Positions 16,451-25,422 are shown, counted from the first letter of the stretch. The stretch: DNA of 26,511 nt from Clostridium sp. (GCA_023666975.1 JAMPAW010000036.1:1-26511), one strand, 5' to 3'. The notes: generated by a model not told the origin, from the letters alone. Numbers and translations: made by a program.

Positions 16451-18189
16451 ATGAAGATAAAACAATACTATGGGCTGTGGATACTGCTTTTTACTGTAAT
16501 AGCGTTTACTATTTTCTTAACAGTGCAGGGAGATAAATTATATTTTTACTTGAATGATAATTTTGAGTTTGACATTGTGCATTTCAAAATGTTTAAGGAT
16601 AATAATCTTTGGGTCGAGAGGGCTGCACCGGTTCCTTTCTTGGGTGGGGTTGATCGTTCTTTTTTTGTTATGAAGAATAATCTAAAAAGCATGTTGTATT
16701 ACATTCTTGATACCAAAGTAGCATTTTGGAGTTGTTTTGTGATTGCAATTTTTTGCTCGGGGGGGGGTGCTTTCTTTTAGGAAACTCTATAAAAAAGCTT
16801 ATACGGGAAAATATTGACCCCAATATTTTCTGTATATGTGGAATTATATACATTTTTGGAGGAATGTGGTATAGTGAAATTATAGGATTTGCCTTGATTC
16901 CCTGGTGGGTGTTTGTTACTGCTGAAATATATAGGACAAGAAGGTCGTATATATGCTTGATATACCCGTTTTTAATTCACAATATTTCTACACCGTTGAT
17001 AGGAATTTTTCTCATTTTTTATACGGTGCTTTTTTTTACAGGAGTGATGATAAGAGAGAAGAAAGGAAACAGGGTGCTGGCTTTTTCGCTTGGAGTAATC
17101 ATGTCGAGCGTTATTATTTTTGACAATAAGCTGCTTGGATTTGTTCTAAATGGTTCACAGGAGACAGTAAAAGGTTTTGCGCAGCTAGATGGATTATATA
17201 GTGATACACTGAAAGAATGCATGGTAAAACTAAGAAATGCGCTGTTATTTAGAGGAAGCTTTTATCATGCCGGGTTGTGTATATGGAGATATGTGGCGTT
17301 GCCGCTGATTCTGATATTTTTTGTGGTGTTTAATTTTTGTGGCAAGTTTTTTAAGATAGATAAAGGTTTTTTGATAACATATGATTGCTTGATGGGCGTC
17401 TTGTTTATAAATGCATGCGGTTATGCCTTTAACGAGTGCCGCGCTATTCGTGTATTGATCCCTTTTTTGTCAGGATTTTCATTTGAAAGATTTCTATGGC
17501 TTAGCCCATTCATTGTGCTGATGAGTATTGCTATGATCCTTCAATACTTAAGCAACAGGAGGAAAATTTTCGGTACTTTGATTATCATAGCAGCATTGCC
17601 ATTAAGCGTGGTCTTGGATCCGATGTATAGCACTCTTTATTCCATGTACAATACCTTGCATTTGAATTATGTTGCAGTGGTAAAGGGAATAGTAGGTGAT
17701 GCGTGGTGGCGATGGGATGATTTTTATGCAGAAAACTTATTTGAACAAATCAAGGAGGAGATTTCTTATGATGGCGAGTGGTCCGTGGCATATGGACTGG
17801 ATCCAGCGGTGTTGCAATATAATGGGATAAAGACACTTGATGGATATTATAATGTTTATTCAAATGTGTATAAAGAAAAATGGGAAGAATTGATCGCTCC
17901 GGTTTTAGAGAGAAGTGAATCGGTAAAAGAGTATTGGGATAATTCAGGGGGGATCCGAGCATACATTTATTCCACGGAATGGGATTTCCCAGGAAAGCAT
18001 TCGATCAGTGAAATTGATTCGGCAGATATGCTCATAAATCCGGATGTGTTAAGGGAATTGAACGGAGAGTATGTTTTTTCGCTTGTGAAAATTTCCAATG
18101 CGGAAGAACTGGGACTAGACTATATTGGCCTTTGGAGCGATGAAAAGGGGATTTATGATGTAAGAGTATATCGGTTCATGTTATATTAA
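16451..18189 (+). pseudogene. DUF6044/YkoS-like multi-TM protein, frameshifted at a G9 tract
   Basis: As read, translation from ATG 16451 ends at TAG 16778-16780 (109 residues), and the rest is open in another frame to TAA 18187-18189. One extra G in the tract at 16759-16767 (G10, or G7) joins both into a 579-residue protein. It has an N-terminal helix, an acidic loop (LNDNFEFD), PVPFLGGVDRSF, many helices and a soluble C-terminal domain with DPAVLQYNGIKTLDGYYN, a pattern I associate with DUF6044 (Bacillus YkoS). Such proteins resemble GT-C glycosyltransferases, so it may modify the glycan outside the membrane. Either a phase-variable gene caught off, a fixed pseudogene or a homopolymer error. 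A GAGG site precedes the ATG. Confidence 0.8.
16759..16767. repeat. G9 homopolymer causing frameshift
   Basis: Nine consecutive G bases, the longest G run in the window, mark exactly where the DUF6044-like frame breaks. G10 or G7 restores a continuous protein reading CSGGGCFLLGNS or CSGGCFLLGNS. Such tracts are prone to slipped-strand mispairing. Confidence 0.9.
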
Positions 18190-18240
18190 AATGATATTGG
18201 TCGCTTGCTTGGGTGATATGAGGGGAGAAAGACGGATGTT

Positions 18241-19458
18241 ATGAAGGTAGTGCATTTAGCGACAACCGATTTAGGCGGCTCTTATAAGGCGGTGGAGCGG
18301 ATTCACCGCGCGCTTTGCATGTGCGGCGTGGAATCCAATGTGCTGCTGCGAACCAAATATCATGAGGACAGCATCGGAACACAGGTGATCGACACGCCAT
18401 GGAAAAGTCTCGTATCCAAAGCAAAGAATGTCGGGAATCTGCTGTTGTCAAAGGGTGAGATCATCACGGATCGTTTCGGAACAGATATGTCCGGGCATCC
18501 TGCGGTCCGAGAGGCGGATGTGATCATCCTGCATTGGGTGAATTCGTTTATCGGTTATCGCAATTTGGAGCAGCTTCTTGCGCTTGGGAAACCGGTTATC
18601 TGGGTGGCGCATGATATGTGGAACTGCACGGGAGGCTGTCATTATGATCGTTATTGCGGGAGATACGAGCAGGGGTGTGGGAAATGTCCGCTGATCGGTT
18701 CCCAAAAAGAAAATGATGTATCACGCCGCAATTTTAACAGAAAAGAACAGGCGGGGAATATGCGGCGGGAGGCGGGAACACTCACGCTGGTCGGACCGAG
18801 CCGGTGGAGTGTAGAATGCGCGGGGAAGAGCCGCATTTGGCAGGGAAAGCGTATCACTTGGATTTCCAATCCGATTGATTATGAGCAATATCGCAGAATG
18901 GATGACCGGGAGGCACTGCGCGTAAAATACGGACTGACAACGGATAAAAAGATCATTCTGTTCGGAGCCTGCGGCGCGCTGTCGAATCGGACAAAGGGGG
19001 CGCAGAACCTGTTAAAGGCACTGCAAAAGTTGGATGCGGCAGGCTATTTGTTGGCGGTATTTGGAAATAAAAAGGGCGAACGGATGGAAGACTGCCCATT
19101 GGAGACGCGCTATCTCGGCTATCTTCATTCCGAGGAGGACATGACGGAAGTCTATAATCTGGCAGATGTGTTTTTTGCTCCGTCTGAGCAGGAGAGCTTT
19201 TGTTATACGGTGGGAGAGGCGCTTGCCTGCGGGACGCCCGTCGTGGGATTTGGTATCGGCGGGATCGCCGAGCAGGTGAGGCATAAAGAAAACGGATATT
19301 TGGCGGAGTATGGCAATTATGAGCAGCTTGCCGACGGCGTCCGCTATTGTACGGAGCAGCCGATGAAATATATCAGAAATGCCAATTCATTGAAGGAGAT
19401 TGGGGAAGAATATAAGGAGCTGTGTGAGGAATTGCTCAGAGAAGGCAGAGGTGAATAG
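18241..19458 (+). CDS. GT4 family glycosyltransferase with Cys-rich loop
   Basis: A 405-residue GT-B enzyme of family GT4. The N-terminal domain begins VVHLATTDLGGSYKAVERI. A cysteine-rich stretch follows HDMWNCTGGCHYD with Cys129, 133, 139, 146 and 149, as in WcaC-like GT4 proteins. The C-terminal domain has APSEQESFCYTVGEALACG, with the E-x7-E pair Glu318/Glu326 that binds the nucleotide sugar. It should add a sugar to the growing lipid-linked unit in the cytoplasm. GAGGGGAGAAAG precedes ATG 18241. It is markedly GC-richer than the genes just upstream (58% by hand count at 18481-18540), suggesting a different origin. One base separates its stop from the next start. Confidence 0.88.
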   Translation: MKVVHLATTDLGGSYKAVERIHRALCMCGVESNVLLRTKYHEDSIGTQVIDTPWKSLVSKAKNVGNLLLSKGEIITDRFGTDMSGHPAVREADVIILHWVNSFIGYRNLEQLLALGKPVIWVAHDMWNCTGGCHYDRYCGRYEQGCGKCPLIGSQKENDVSRRNFNRKEQAGNMRREAGTLTLVGPSRWSVECAGKSRIWQGKRITWISNPIDYEQYRRMDDREALRVKYGLTTDKKIILFGACGALSNRTKGAQNLLKALQKLDAAGYLLAVFGNKKGERMEDCPLETRYLGYLHSEEDMTEVYNLADVFFAPSEQESFCYTVGEALACGTPVVGFGIGGIAEQVRHKENGYLAEYGNYEQLADGVRYCTEQPMKYIRNANSLKEIGEEYKELCEELLREGRGE

Positions 19459-19459
19459 C

Positions 19460-20575
19460 ATGGGGCAAAACTCGTTCAAACAACAACGGACCCGTGTTGT
19501 TTCTGGTGATTGCAGTGCGATCACGGGCATGAAAGAGAAGAATGCTTCAATTGAAGCGACGAGATTTGTCTGCTCCATTGTTGTGTGTCTGCATCATTTC
19601 AGGATGTTTTCGGATGTCATGCCGTATGGCGGGGGATATTTGGGCGTTGACTTTTTTTTGATCATAAGCGGATATTTTTTGGCAAAGGGTAATAGTGGAA
19701 ACATTGAGGATGGAAAAATACGAAAGACTGCGAAATATTTTTGGAGCAGGTGGAAAAGGCTATTTCCGCAATATATCTGTATATGGTTTATAGCGCTGAT
19801 TGTCCGGTTGCTTGTGATAGAAAAACCGATCACATGGGGCATACACTATTATATTCGGGAAGCGTTGATGATAGAGATATGCTGTCTGCCGTCGGGCGAG
19901 AGGGTGATCCCAACGGACTGGTACTGCGGGTATCTGTTAATGGCATTGGTCATTGTTTTCGCAGTGCGCAGTTTCTTTGATAAGAAGTATTTTGACTGGT
20001 CAGCGCTTACAGCCGGCGGAGTATGTTATCTTATTTTATCATTGTGTTATGGACATTTGAATTTATATCCTCAGTACGCATGTATCATTTGCATTGCGTT
20101 GTTACGAGCTGTCGCTGGTGTCCTTATGGGGTGTGCGGCGCAGAGAGTCAGCGGTATCCTAAACCGAGGCGCTTGTGAAAAATGGGATAAATGGAAAAAG
20201 TGTATATGTCTGTTTTTGGGAAGTGTATTCATTTTGTACATGACATTGTATGATAACGCTTATCGGATTACCGACTTTTTGGTGGTGTTCGTATTTTGGT
20301 TTCTGTTTGTCTATGGCATTACAGATGAAAGAATCCGGCCGGGGCAGAATCTCTCGCGAGTTTTCAGATACCTGGGGCGGTTATCATATACAATTTATCT
20401 GATTCATTATGTAATTGTGCAAATATTTGTGAGGTTTTCATTGTTTATAGGAAAAGACTGGAAGCTGGTATCTGTTATTTTTCTGATACTTGTGGTGGCG
20501 GTCGCGGCTTTGATTGACTGTATTATGGAGAGCACTTCGCGTAGTTGTGGCAGACATTTATCACAAGACGATTAA
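19460..20575 (+). CDS. Acyltransferase 3 family membrane O-acyltransferase
   Basis: Read from ATG 19460, this is a 371-residue acyltransferase-3 (OafA/NodX-like) protein with about ten membrane helices. Diagnostic segments are FVCSIVVCLHHFRMF (catalytic His45/His46 region) and GGYLGVDFFLIISGYFLAK (58-76). These enzymes carry acyl groups, usually acetyl, across the membrane to extracytoplasmic glycans. I chose 19460 because it follows the GT4 stop directly with an AGAGGTG site; an ATG at 19400 lies inside the GT4 gene, and ATG 19529 would also keep the whole family domain. It contains a T8 run (19652-19659) but the frame is intact. Confidence 0.88.
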   Translation: MGQNSFKQQRTRVVSGDCSAITGMKEKNASIEATRFVCSIVVCLHHFRMFSDVMPYGGGYLGVDFFLIISGYFLAKGNSGNIEDGKIRKTAKYFWSRWKRLFPQYICIWFIALIVRLLVIEKPITWGIHYYIREALMIEICCLPSGERVIPTDWYCGYLLMALVIVFAVRSFFDKKYFDWSALTAGGVCYLILSLCYGHLNLYPQYACIICIALLRAVAGVLMGCAAQRVSGILNRGACEKWDKWKKCICLFLGSVFILYMTLYDNAYRITDFLVVFVFWFLFVYGITDERIRPGQNLSRVFRYLGRLSYTIYLIHYVIVQIFVRFSLFIGKDWKLVSVIFLILVVAVAALIDCIMESTSRSCGRHLSQDD

Positions 20576-20662
20576 GGGGGCATGTTTTAATGCTAACGAT
20601 AGAAAATTCACTGGCCGATTAGAATAGTAAGTTTTTTTGGAAAGGGGCAAAGGGCGGATAAA

Positions 20663-21625
20663 ATGAGATACTGGAATGCATTTGTTATTCGAGTATACAA
20701 TTTCACAATATCTTTAAGGATTATCAACTGGGACGTATGGTTTTTTAGAAAAGTACGAGTATGGCTTCATAGTCACATTTGCCGTGAATGCTATGCCTGT
20801 TTTGGGAAGGAAAACCCCAGCAAAGTATTTTATGTAATACGATGCCCTAAGAACGATTTGGGTTTTTTTGGTTTATATAATTTTGTTGTGTTTCATATGA
20901 AAAAAGCCGATGAGTTTGGCGCGATACCAGTGGTCGATCTGAAATATTATCCCAATGACTATATTATGGAGGATAAAGACATAGGAAGAAATAATTGTTG
21001 GGAATTCTATTTTAAGCAGGCGGAAAACATCAGTATTGATGAGGTTTATCACAGCAGATCTGTTATAATGAGTAGCGGTTCTTACATTCCCTCTTTATCG
21101 GAAGTTTATGATATAAATGAATTAATGAAAAGTCATGTTTTGGTGACAAAATATTTAGAGCCCGCTAATTCTATAAAGGAGTTGTGCAGAAAGAGACGAC
21201 TAGATTTGGGGATGGAAGGAAAAAAGATATTAGGTGTTAAGTGCAGGGGAACAGATTTTGCGCGGACAAAGCCATCTAAACATAGCATCGTACCAGACGC
21301 GGAACAGATCATTCGAGTTATCAAGGAGAAAGAGACGGAATGGGGAAAATATGATGCTGTTTTTGTGGCAACAGAGGACAAATATTTATATCAGTCATTA
21401 AAAGAAGAATTTGGAGATCGAATGATTTCCAATGATAAAAATCTGATTGGCGACACCGGCGGAAAATGGCTGAATGAACTGTTTTGTGACAAAATGAAGG
21501 GGATAAAGCAGGAGATGATGACAAAATATCTGATATCCATATTATTACTGGCTACCTGTGATGCGCTGATTGCTCCGGTTGTAGGGGGGGGCGCTTGGGG
21601 CAATGCGGATCAAGGGAGCGTATGA
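20663..21625 (+). CDS. Fucosyltransferase-like glycosyltransferase, 3' end shifted at a G8 tract
   Basis: A GT-B-like protein with GVKCRGTDFA (191-200, the Arg-Gly-Thr-Asp motif of GT11/GT23/NodZ-type fucosyltransferases) and FVATEDKYLYQSLKEEFGDR. As read it has 320 residues and ends GGGAWGNADQGSV. With one G fewer in the tract 21584-21591 it would read APVVGGALGAMRIKGAYEHV and continue to TAA 21660-21662, giving 332 residues; that stop lies directly against the next gene's AGGAG. The restored end is clearly more protein-like. The shift removes the last 20-odd residues near the nucleotide site, so activity may be switched or reduced. AAGGGCGG precedes ATG 20663. Sugar specificity is unproven. 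Confidence 0.8.
   Translation: MRYWNAFVIRVYNFTISLRIINWDVWFFRKVRVWLHSHICRECYACFGKENPSKVFYVIRCPKNDLGFFGLYNFVVFHMKKADEFGAIPVVDLKYYPNDYIMEDKDIGRNNCWEFYFKQAENISIDEVYHSRSVIMSSGSYIPSLSEVYDINELMKSHVLVTKYLEPANSIKELCRKRRLDLGMEGKKILGVKCRGTDFARTKPSKHSIVPDAEQIIRVIKEKETEWGKYDAVFVATEDKYLYQSLKEEFGDRMISNDKNLIGDTGGKWLNELFCDKMKGIKQEMMTKYLISILLLATCDALIAPVVGGGAWGNADQGSV
21584..21591. repeat. G8 homopolymer causing 3' frameshift
   Basis: Eight consecutive G bases in the codons for the late VVGG segment of the fucosyltransferase-like gene. Loss of one G extends the protein to a stop at 21660-21662 next to the following ribosome-binding site. Confidence 0.9.
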
Positions 21626-21677
21626 ACACGTTTATTTATTTGATCTGGGAACTTATGAGTAAAGGAGTATTATATTA

Positions 21678-22790
21678 ATGAATTCGATATATGTAACCCG
21701 TTCCTCCATGCCAACGCTGGAAGAGTATGTAGATGAGATCAGAGACATTTGGGATACGCATTGGCTTACGAATATGGGAGAAAAGCATATTCGTCTGCAA
21801 GCAGAACTGGCGCAGTATCTTGGAGTGGAGAATGTAGAACTCTTCACAAACGGACATATGGCACTGGAATTGACCATGCAGGCAATGAGGCTACGGGGGG
21901 AGGTCATAACAACTCCGTTTACGTTTGCGTCAACAACTCATGCGATCGTACGCAACGGGTTAACGCCGGTTTTTTGTGATATTCGAGAAGATGACTTTAC
22001 GATAGACGTGGAGAAGATAGAAGGATTAATCACGGATAAGACCTGTGCGATCGTTCCGGTGCACGTATATGGTAATTTATGCAATATGGAGGAAATCGAA
22101 AGAATTTCCAAAAAGTACGGGTTAAAAGTGATTTATGATGCGGCGCATGCCTTTGGGGTGAGCTATAAGGGAAAAGGGGTTGGAATCTATGGGGATGCAT
22201 CGTGTTTTAGTTTCCACGCAACGAAAGTTTTTAATACAATAGAAGGTGGTGCAGTCTGCTATAAAGACAAAGCGTTTGGCATGGAATTGTATCGTTTGAA
22301 AAACTTTGGGATTAGGGGAGAAGAAGTTGTAGACGGAGTTGGAGCGAATGCAAAGATGAATGAGTTTTGCGCGGCAATGGGGTTATGCAATCTTAGGTAT
22401 GTTGATGAGGAAATACGGAAACGGAAGCAGGTTGTGGAGCATTACAGAGAGCGTCTGCGCAATGTAAAAGGATTGAGATTGAACAATGTTCAAGAAGATG
22501 TTCAGACAAATTATTCGTATTTTCCAATTGTTATTGATGAGAAAATATTTGGAAAGAGCAGGAACGAGGTATATGATCTGTTAAGAGAAAAAGGAATCTA
22601 TACGAGAAAGTATTTTTATCCGTTGACGAATACATTTGATTGCTATCATGGAATGTATGATGTATCGGAGACACCGATCGCGTTATCTATCAGCAAGCGT
22701 GTACTGACATTGCCATTGTATGCGGATCTGGAACTGAACATCGTCGATCGAGTCTGTGATATGCTCCGGGAACGTGGAGAGAAATCATAG
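21678..22790 (+). CDS. DegT/DnrJ/EryC1/StrS family sugar aminotransferase
   Basis: A 370-residue PLP sugar aminotransferase with all hallmarks: FTNGHMALELTM (56-67), ITTPFTFASTTHA (77-89), VPVHVYGN (126-133), IYDAAHAFG (152-160, Asp and His on the cofactor) and FSFHATKVFNTIEGGA with Schiff-base Lys183. The motif set resembles enzymes that aminate 4-keto-6-deoxy-hexose nucleotides (VioA-like), a family-level guess. The dehydratase making a 4-keto sugar is not in the window. A hexapeptide acyltransferase two genes on may N-acylate its product. AGGAG (21663-21667) precedes ATG 21678. A G6 run (21895-21900) is in frame. Confidence 0.9.
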   Translation: MNSIYVTRSSMPTLEEYVDEIRDIWDTHWLTNMGEKHIRLQAELAQYLGVENVELFTNGHMALELTMQAMRLRGEVITTPFTFASTTHAIVRNGLTPVFCDIREDDFTIDVEKIEGLITDKTCAIVPVHVYGNLCNMEEIERISKKYGLKVIYDAAHAFGVSYKGKGVGIYGDASCFSFHATKVFNTIEGGAVCYKDKAFGMELYRLKNFGIRGEEVVDGVGANAKMNEFCAAMGLCNLRYVDEEIRKRKQVVEHYRERLRNVKGLRLNNVQEDVQTNYSYFPIVIDEKIFGKSRNEVYDLLREKGIYTRKYFYPLTNTFDCYHGMYDVSETPIALSISKRVLTLPLYADLELNIVDRVCDMLRERGEKS

Positions 22791-22875
22791 AAAGTCAAGA
22801 TAGATGACGCTGTGAGGGGCGCGAACGGCAGGCTGATGAAAGAAAACAGAATTAAAGCGAAAGGAAAATCACGGT

Positions 22876-23898
22876 ATGGAATGTGCACCGATCCTGATCG
22901 TAACGTTAAACAGGTATGATCATTTGAGAAGATGTATCGAGTCATTAAAGCAGAATTCTTTGGCAAAGGATACGGATCTGTATATTGGGCTGGATTATCC
23001 GTCGGATGAACGTTATCAGAAAGGATATGAGCAGGTCAAGAAGTATTTGGAAGGCGATATTGACGGCTTTCGCAATGTGATTGTTGTGAGACATACGGTA
23101 AATCAGGGGGTGCTTGAGAATATCCGAATATTGAGGGAAATCGTTTATGAGAAGCATGGGAGATTTATTTTTTCAGAGGACGATAACGAGTTCTCACCGA
23201 ATTATTTGGAATATATGAATCGATGTCTTGAAAGGTATGAGAACGATGAGTCCGTATTGGCAATTGCAGGATACAATTATCCAATCGACACAGATGGCTT
23301 TCAGGGAAATGTGTTTCGGTATTCTATATATTTTCCGGCCTGGGGTTATGGAATATGGAGAGAAAAAGAATTACAGATGCGAAAACAGATTCATATGAGT
23401 TTCTTTGAACAATGCTATAGAGATGGCTCCTACATGCGAATGTTGTCGAAAGCAAGCAGAAATCAGTATGCGAACATGGTCAAGGGTATGCTTGAATATA
23501 CTCATGATCTGATTAAGGACGGACAGATTATGGAGGTTGATCTGGCATATGGACTTTATATGGCCTCAGCGGGAAAGCAAATGATTTTTCCGGTTAAGTC
23601 CAAGGTGCGCAATTGCGGTTATGATGGAACTGGTGTCAATTGTGGAGAACTTGCTTATAAATCGTGGAAGAAAGCAGACCATAGAAATTTTCAATATGAG
23701 ACGCAGAAGATAGATGAACAAGAGACGTTTTCGAATCAAATAGAGGAATGTGATATTTCACAGAGGCAGCTCAATGATAGGATGAATGCGTTTTTTTCTG
23801 TTCCGAAGAAGGAGTATGTGCGGGTGAGAATCGCATATATGGCATCAAGGCTGCTGGGGATAAAGACGGTACGCCGATTGATTTATAAACTAAGGTAG
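22876..23898 (+). CDS. GT-A glycosyltransferase, GT2/GT13-like
   Basis: A 340-residue protein opening APILIVTLNRYDHLRRCIES, with LYIGLDYPSD (35-44), an acidic metal-binding FSEDDNEFSPNYLEYMN (Glu-Asp-Asp 101-103) and PAWGYGIWREKE later. The EDD context resembles GT13 (GnT-I-like) and distant GT2 enzymes, which add GlcNAc or other sugars with inversion. There is no membrane helix; the basic C-terminus may bind the membrane. The 85-nt gap upstream holds only an AAAGG-type ribosome site and no clear promoter. Donor is unknown. Confidence 0.75.
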   Translation: MECAPILIVTLNRYDHLRRCIESLKQNSLAKDTDLYIGLDYPSDERYQKGYEQVKKYLEGDIDGFRNVIVVRHTVNQGVLENIRILREIVYEKHGRFIFSEDDNEFSPNYLEYMNRCLERYENDESVLAIAGYNYPIDTDGFQGNVFRYSIYFPAWGYGIWREKELQMRKQIHMSFFEQCYRDGSYMRMLSKASRNQYANMVKGMLEYTHDLIKDGQIMEVDLAYGLYMASAGKQMIFPVKSKVRNCGYDGTGVNCGELAYKSWKKADHRNFQYETQKIDEQETFSNQIEECDISQRQLNDRMNAFFSVPKKEYVRVRIAYMASRLLGIKTVRRLIYKLR

Positions 23899-23927
23899 CG
23901 AAAGAAAGTTTCAGAGGGCAGGGGAAT

Positions 23928-24491
23928 ATGACGAGTTTTTATACGACGGAAGAATTAAGGGAATTGGGGTTGAAAGACTTTGGCGAACATGTTCTGATCA
24001 GCAGAAAGGCGAGCATTTATGGTGCAGAAACCATTTCGGTCGGGAACCATGTGCGGATAGATGATTTCTGCATTTTGAGTGGACGGATTGATGTGGGAAA
24101 TTATGTTCATATTGCTGCTTATACGGCTTTATATGGTGGGAAAGATGGTGTTTTTATAGAGGATTTTGCAAACCTTTCTTCAAGAATTTCCGTGTATAGC
24201 GTGAGCGATGATTATTCTGGAGAGACTATGACAAATCCGATGGTGCCGGATAAATATAAGAATGTAGAAAGCGCCCCGGTATGGATTGAAAAACATGTGA
24301 TCATTGGTTCGACAAGTGTTGTGATGCCGGGAGTCAGACTGGCAGAGGGGAGTGCGTTCGGCAGTTTTTCATTTATTAAAGGCGATTCGGAGCCATGGAG
24401 TATCAATGCAGGGATTCCTGCCAAAAAGATAAAGGATAGAAAAAAAGAGGTATCAGAGTTAGAGAACAGATTATTGAGTGAGAAAAAGTAA
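23928..24491 (+). CDS. Hexapeptide-repeat acyltransferase (WbbJ/LbH type)
   Basis: A 187-residue left-handed beta-helix acyltransferase. Hexapeptide repeats run through ISRKASIYGAETISVGNHV (about 24-42), IDVGNYVHIAAYTALYGG and HVIIGSTSVVMPGVRLAEG, and the family-typical SINAGIPAKKIKDR close follows. It should move acetyl from acetyl-CoA to a sugar hydroxyl or amine in the cytoplasm. Proximity to the DegT aminotransferase makes N-acetylation of the new amino sugar plausible (inference). ATG 23928 follows CAGGGGAAT after a 29-nt gap. The last 25 residues are a charged helix. Confidence 0.88.
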   Translation: MTSFYTTEELRELGLKDFGEHVLISRKASIYGAETISVGNHVRIDDFCILSGRIDVGNYVHIAAYTALYGGKDGVFIEDFANLSSRISVYSVSDDYSGETMTNPMVPDKYKNVESAPVWIEKHVIIGSTSVVMPGVRLAEGSAFGSFSFIKGDSEPWSINAGIPAKKIKDRKKEVSELENRLLSEKK

Positions 24492-24630
24492 TTATGAAGC
24501 GGATGTACTTGATATACGAGAGGACATGCAATGGCATAAGTAGATGCGGTATGTGCCTATTTAGAGTCGCATATTGACTGGGAATGTGAAGTGCATAGGA
24601 ATTATGCAGAGCAGAATATGGGAGATTGAT

Positions 24631-25422
24631 ATGGGGAATAGAGTGTTGGTGACAGGAGCAACAAAGAACCAAATAGATGCAATTGCGACAATGATATTAA
24701 ATCTGAAGGAAAAGTCGCCAAATCTTGTGGATGAAATGATTGTGTTTCATGATGGGGTTTCCAATGAAATTCAAGAGAAAATCAGGGAAATCATGCCGGT
24801 TACTTTTATTCGGTATCAATGTCCGATTTCCTTATGGCGGAGATTGCAGAATAAAACGCTTCGATATTTCTCGTCCATGATTTTTTGCAAATTAGAATGC
24901 TTGAGACTACTGGACGAATATCAGACAGTCATATGGATTGATTATGATATTGTAATAAAGGATGATATCAGCGAGATTTTAGGAAGGGAGGAAGCATTTT
25001 CATTTCTTTTTTGTGAAAAAGATAAGATGCAATTGAAGGATATGTTTTATCCCAAGATAAAAAAGGCAAATATGGAAGGCTATGATTTGAGCGTGCCAGG
25101 TATTTGCGCATCATTATTTGTTTTTAAGCGGCAGGGGCAACCATATCGGGAATACTATCGTTGGTGCTATGAGATGACCCGCCGGTATATGAAATATCTT
25201 TGGCTTCCGGAACAGTGTATTTTTTGTATGATGATTCAAAGGTTTGGTATCAAATGCGGACAATTGGATGAAAGGAAATATAACACGCATCCGAAAGATG
25301 ATGGAGATGATGTTAAGATTATTCATGCGATGGGGCAACCGAAATTTTGGAATGGTCTTGAGAATGCCGAGTGGAACCGCTATCATCAGGAATGGGAGCG
25401 GATAAAGGGTACAAAGCGATAG
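24631..25422 (+). CDS. GT8-like glycosyltransferase
   Basis: From ATG 24631 this is a 263-residue GT-A protein with N-terminal RVLVTGATKNQIDAIATM and a DxD-type motif in VIWIDYDIVIKDDI (Asp104, Asp106), followed by PGICASLFVFKRQG and LPEQCIFCMMI, an order seen in GT8-like enzymes. I call it GT8-like with moderate certainty. GGGAG about 6 nt upstream supports this start; an upstream TTG at 24574 would add 19 residues without a good site. The 139-nt gap before it (24492-24630) shows no convincing promoter or terminator. Substrate unknown. Confidence 0.72.
   Translation: MGNRVLVTGATKNQIDAIATMILNLKEKSPNLVDEMIVFHDGVSNEIQEKIREIMPVTFIRYQCPISLWRRLQNKTLRYFSSMIFCKLECLRLLDEYQTVIWIDYDIVIKDDISEILGREEAFSFLFCEKDKMQLKDMFYPKIKKANMEGYDLSVPGICASLFVFKRQGQPYREYYRWCYEMTRRYMKYLWLPEQCIFCMMIQRFGIKCGQLDERKYNTHPKDDGDDVKIIHAMGQPKFWNGLENAEWNRYHQEWERIKGTKR

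Noticed and set aside
17030..17037. T8 run in the DUF6044-like gene (also T8 at 19652-19659)
   Set aside because: The reading frame is continuous through both, so they do not explain any frameshift.
16726..18189. An independent gene starting at ATG 16726
   Set aside because: No ribosome site, and its first residues before the G tract are out of frame with the family-like N-terminal fragment; the rest is better explained as the frameshifted continuation of the gene starting at 16451.
19400..19459. Extended start of the acyltransferase-3 gene at ATG 19400
   Set aside because: It would lie inside the GT4 coding region and add 20 residues with no family character; ATG 19460 has a ribosome site and abuts the GT4 stop.
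24574..24630. TTG start adding 19 residues to the GT8-like gene
   Set aside because: No suitable Shine-Dalgarno; ATG 24631 has GGGAG at good spacing and begins the first beta strand as expected.
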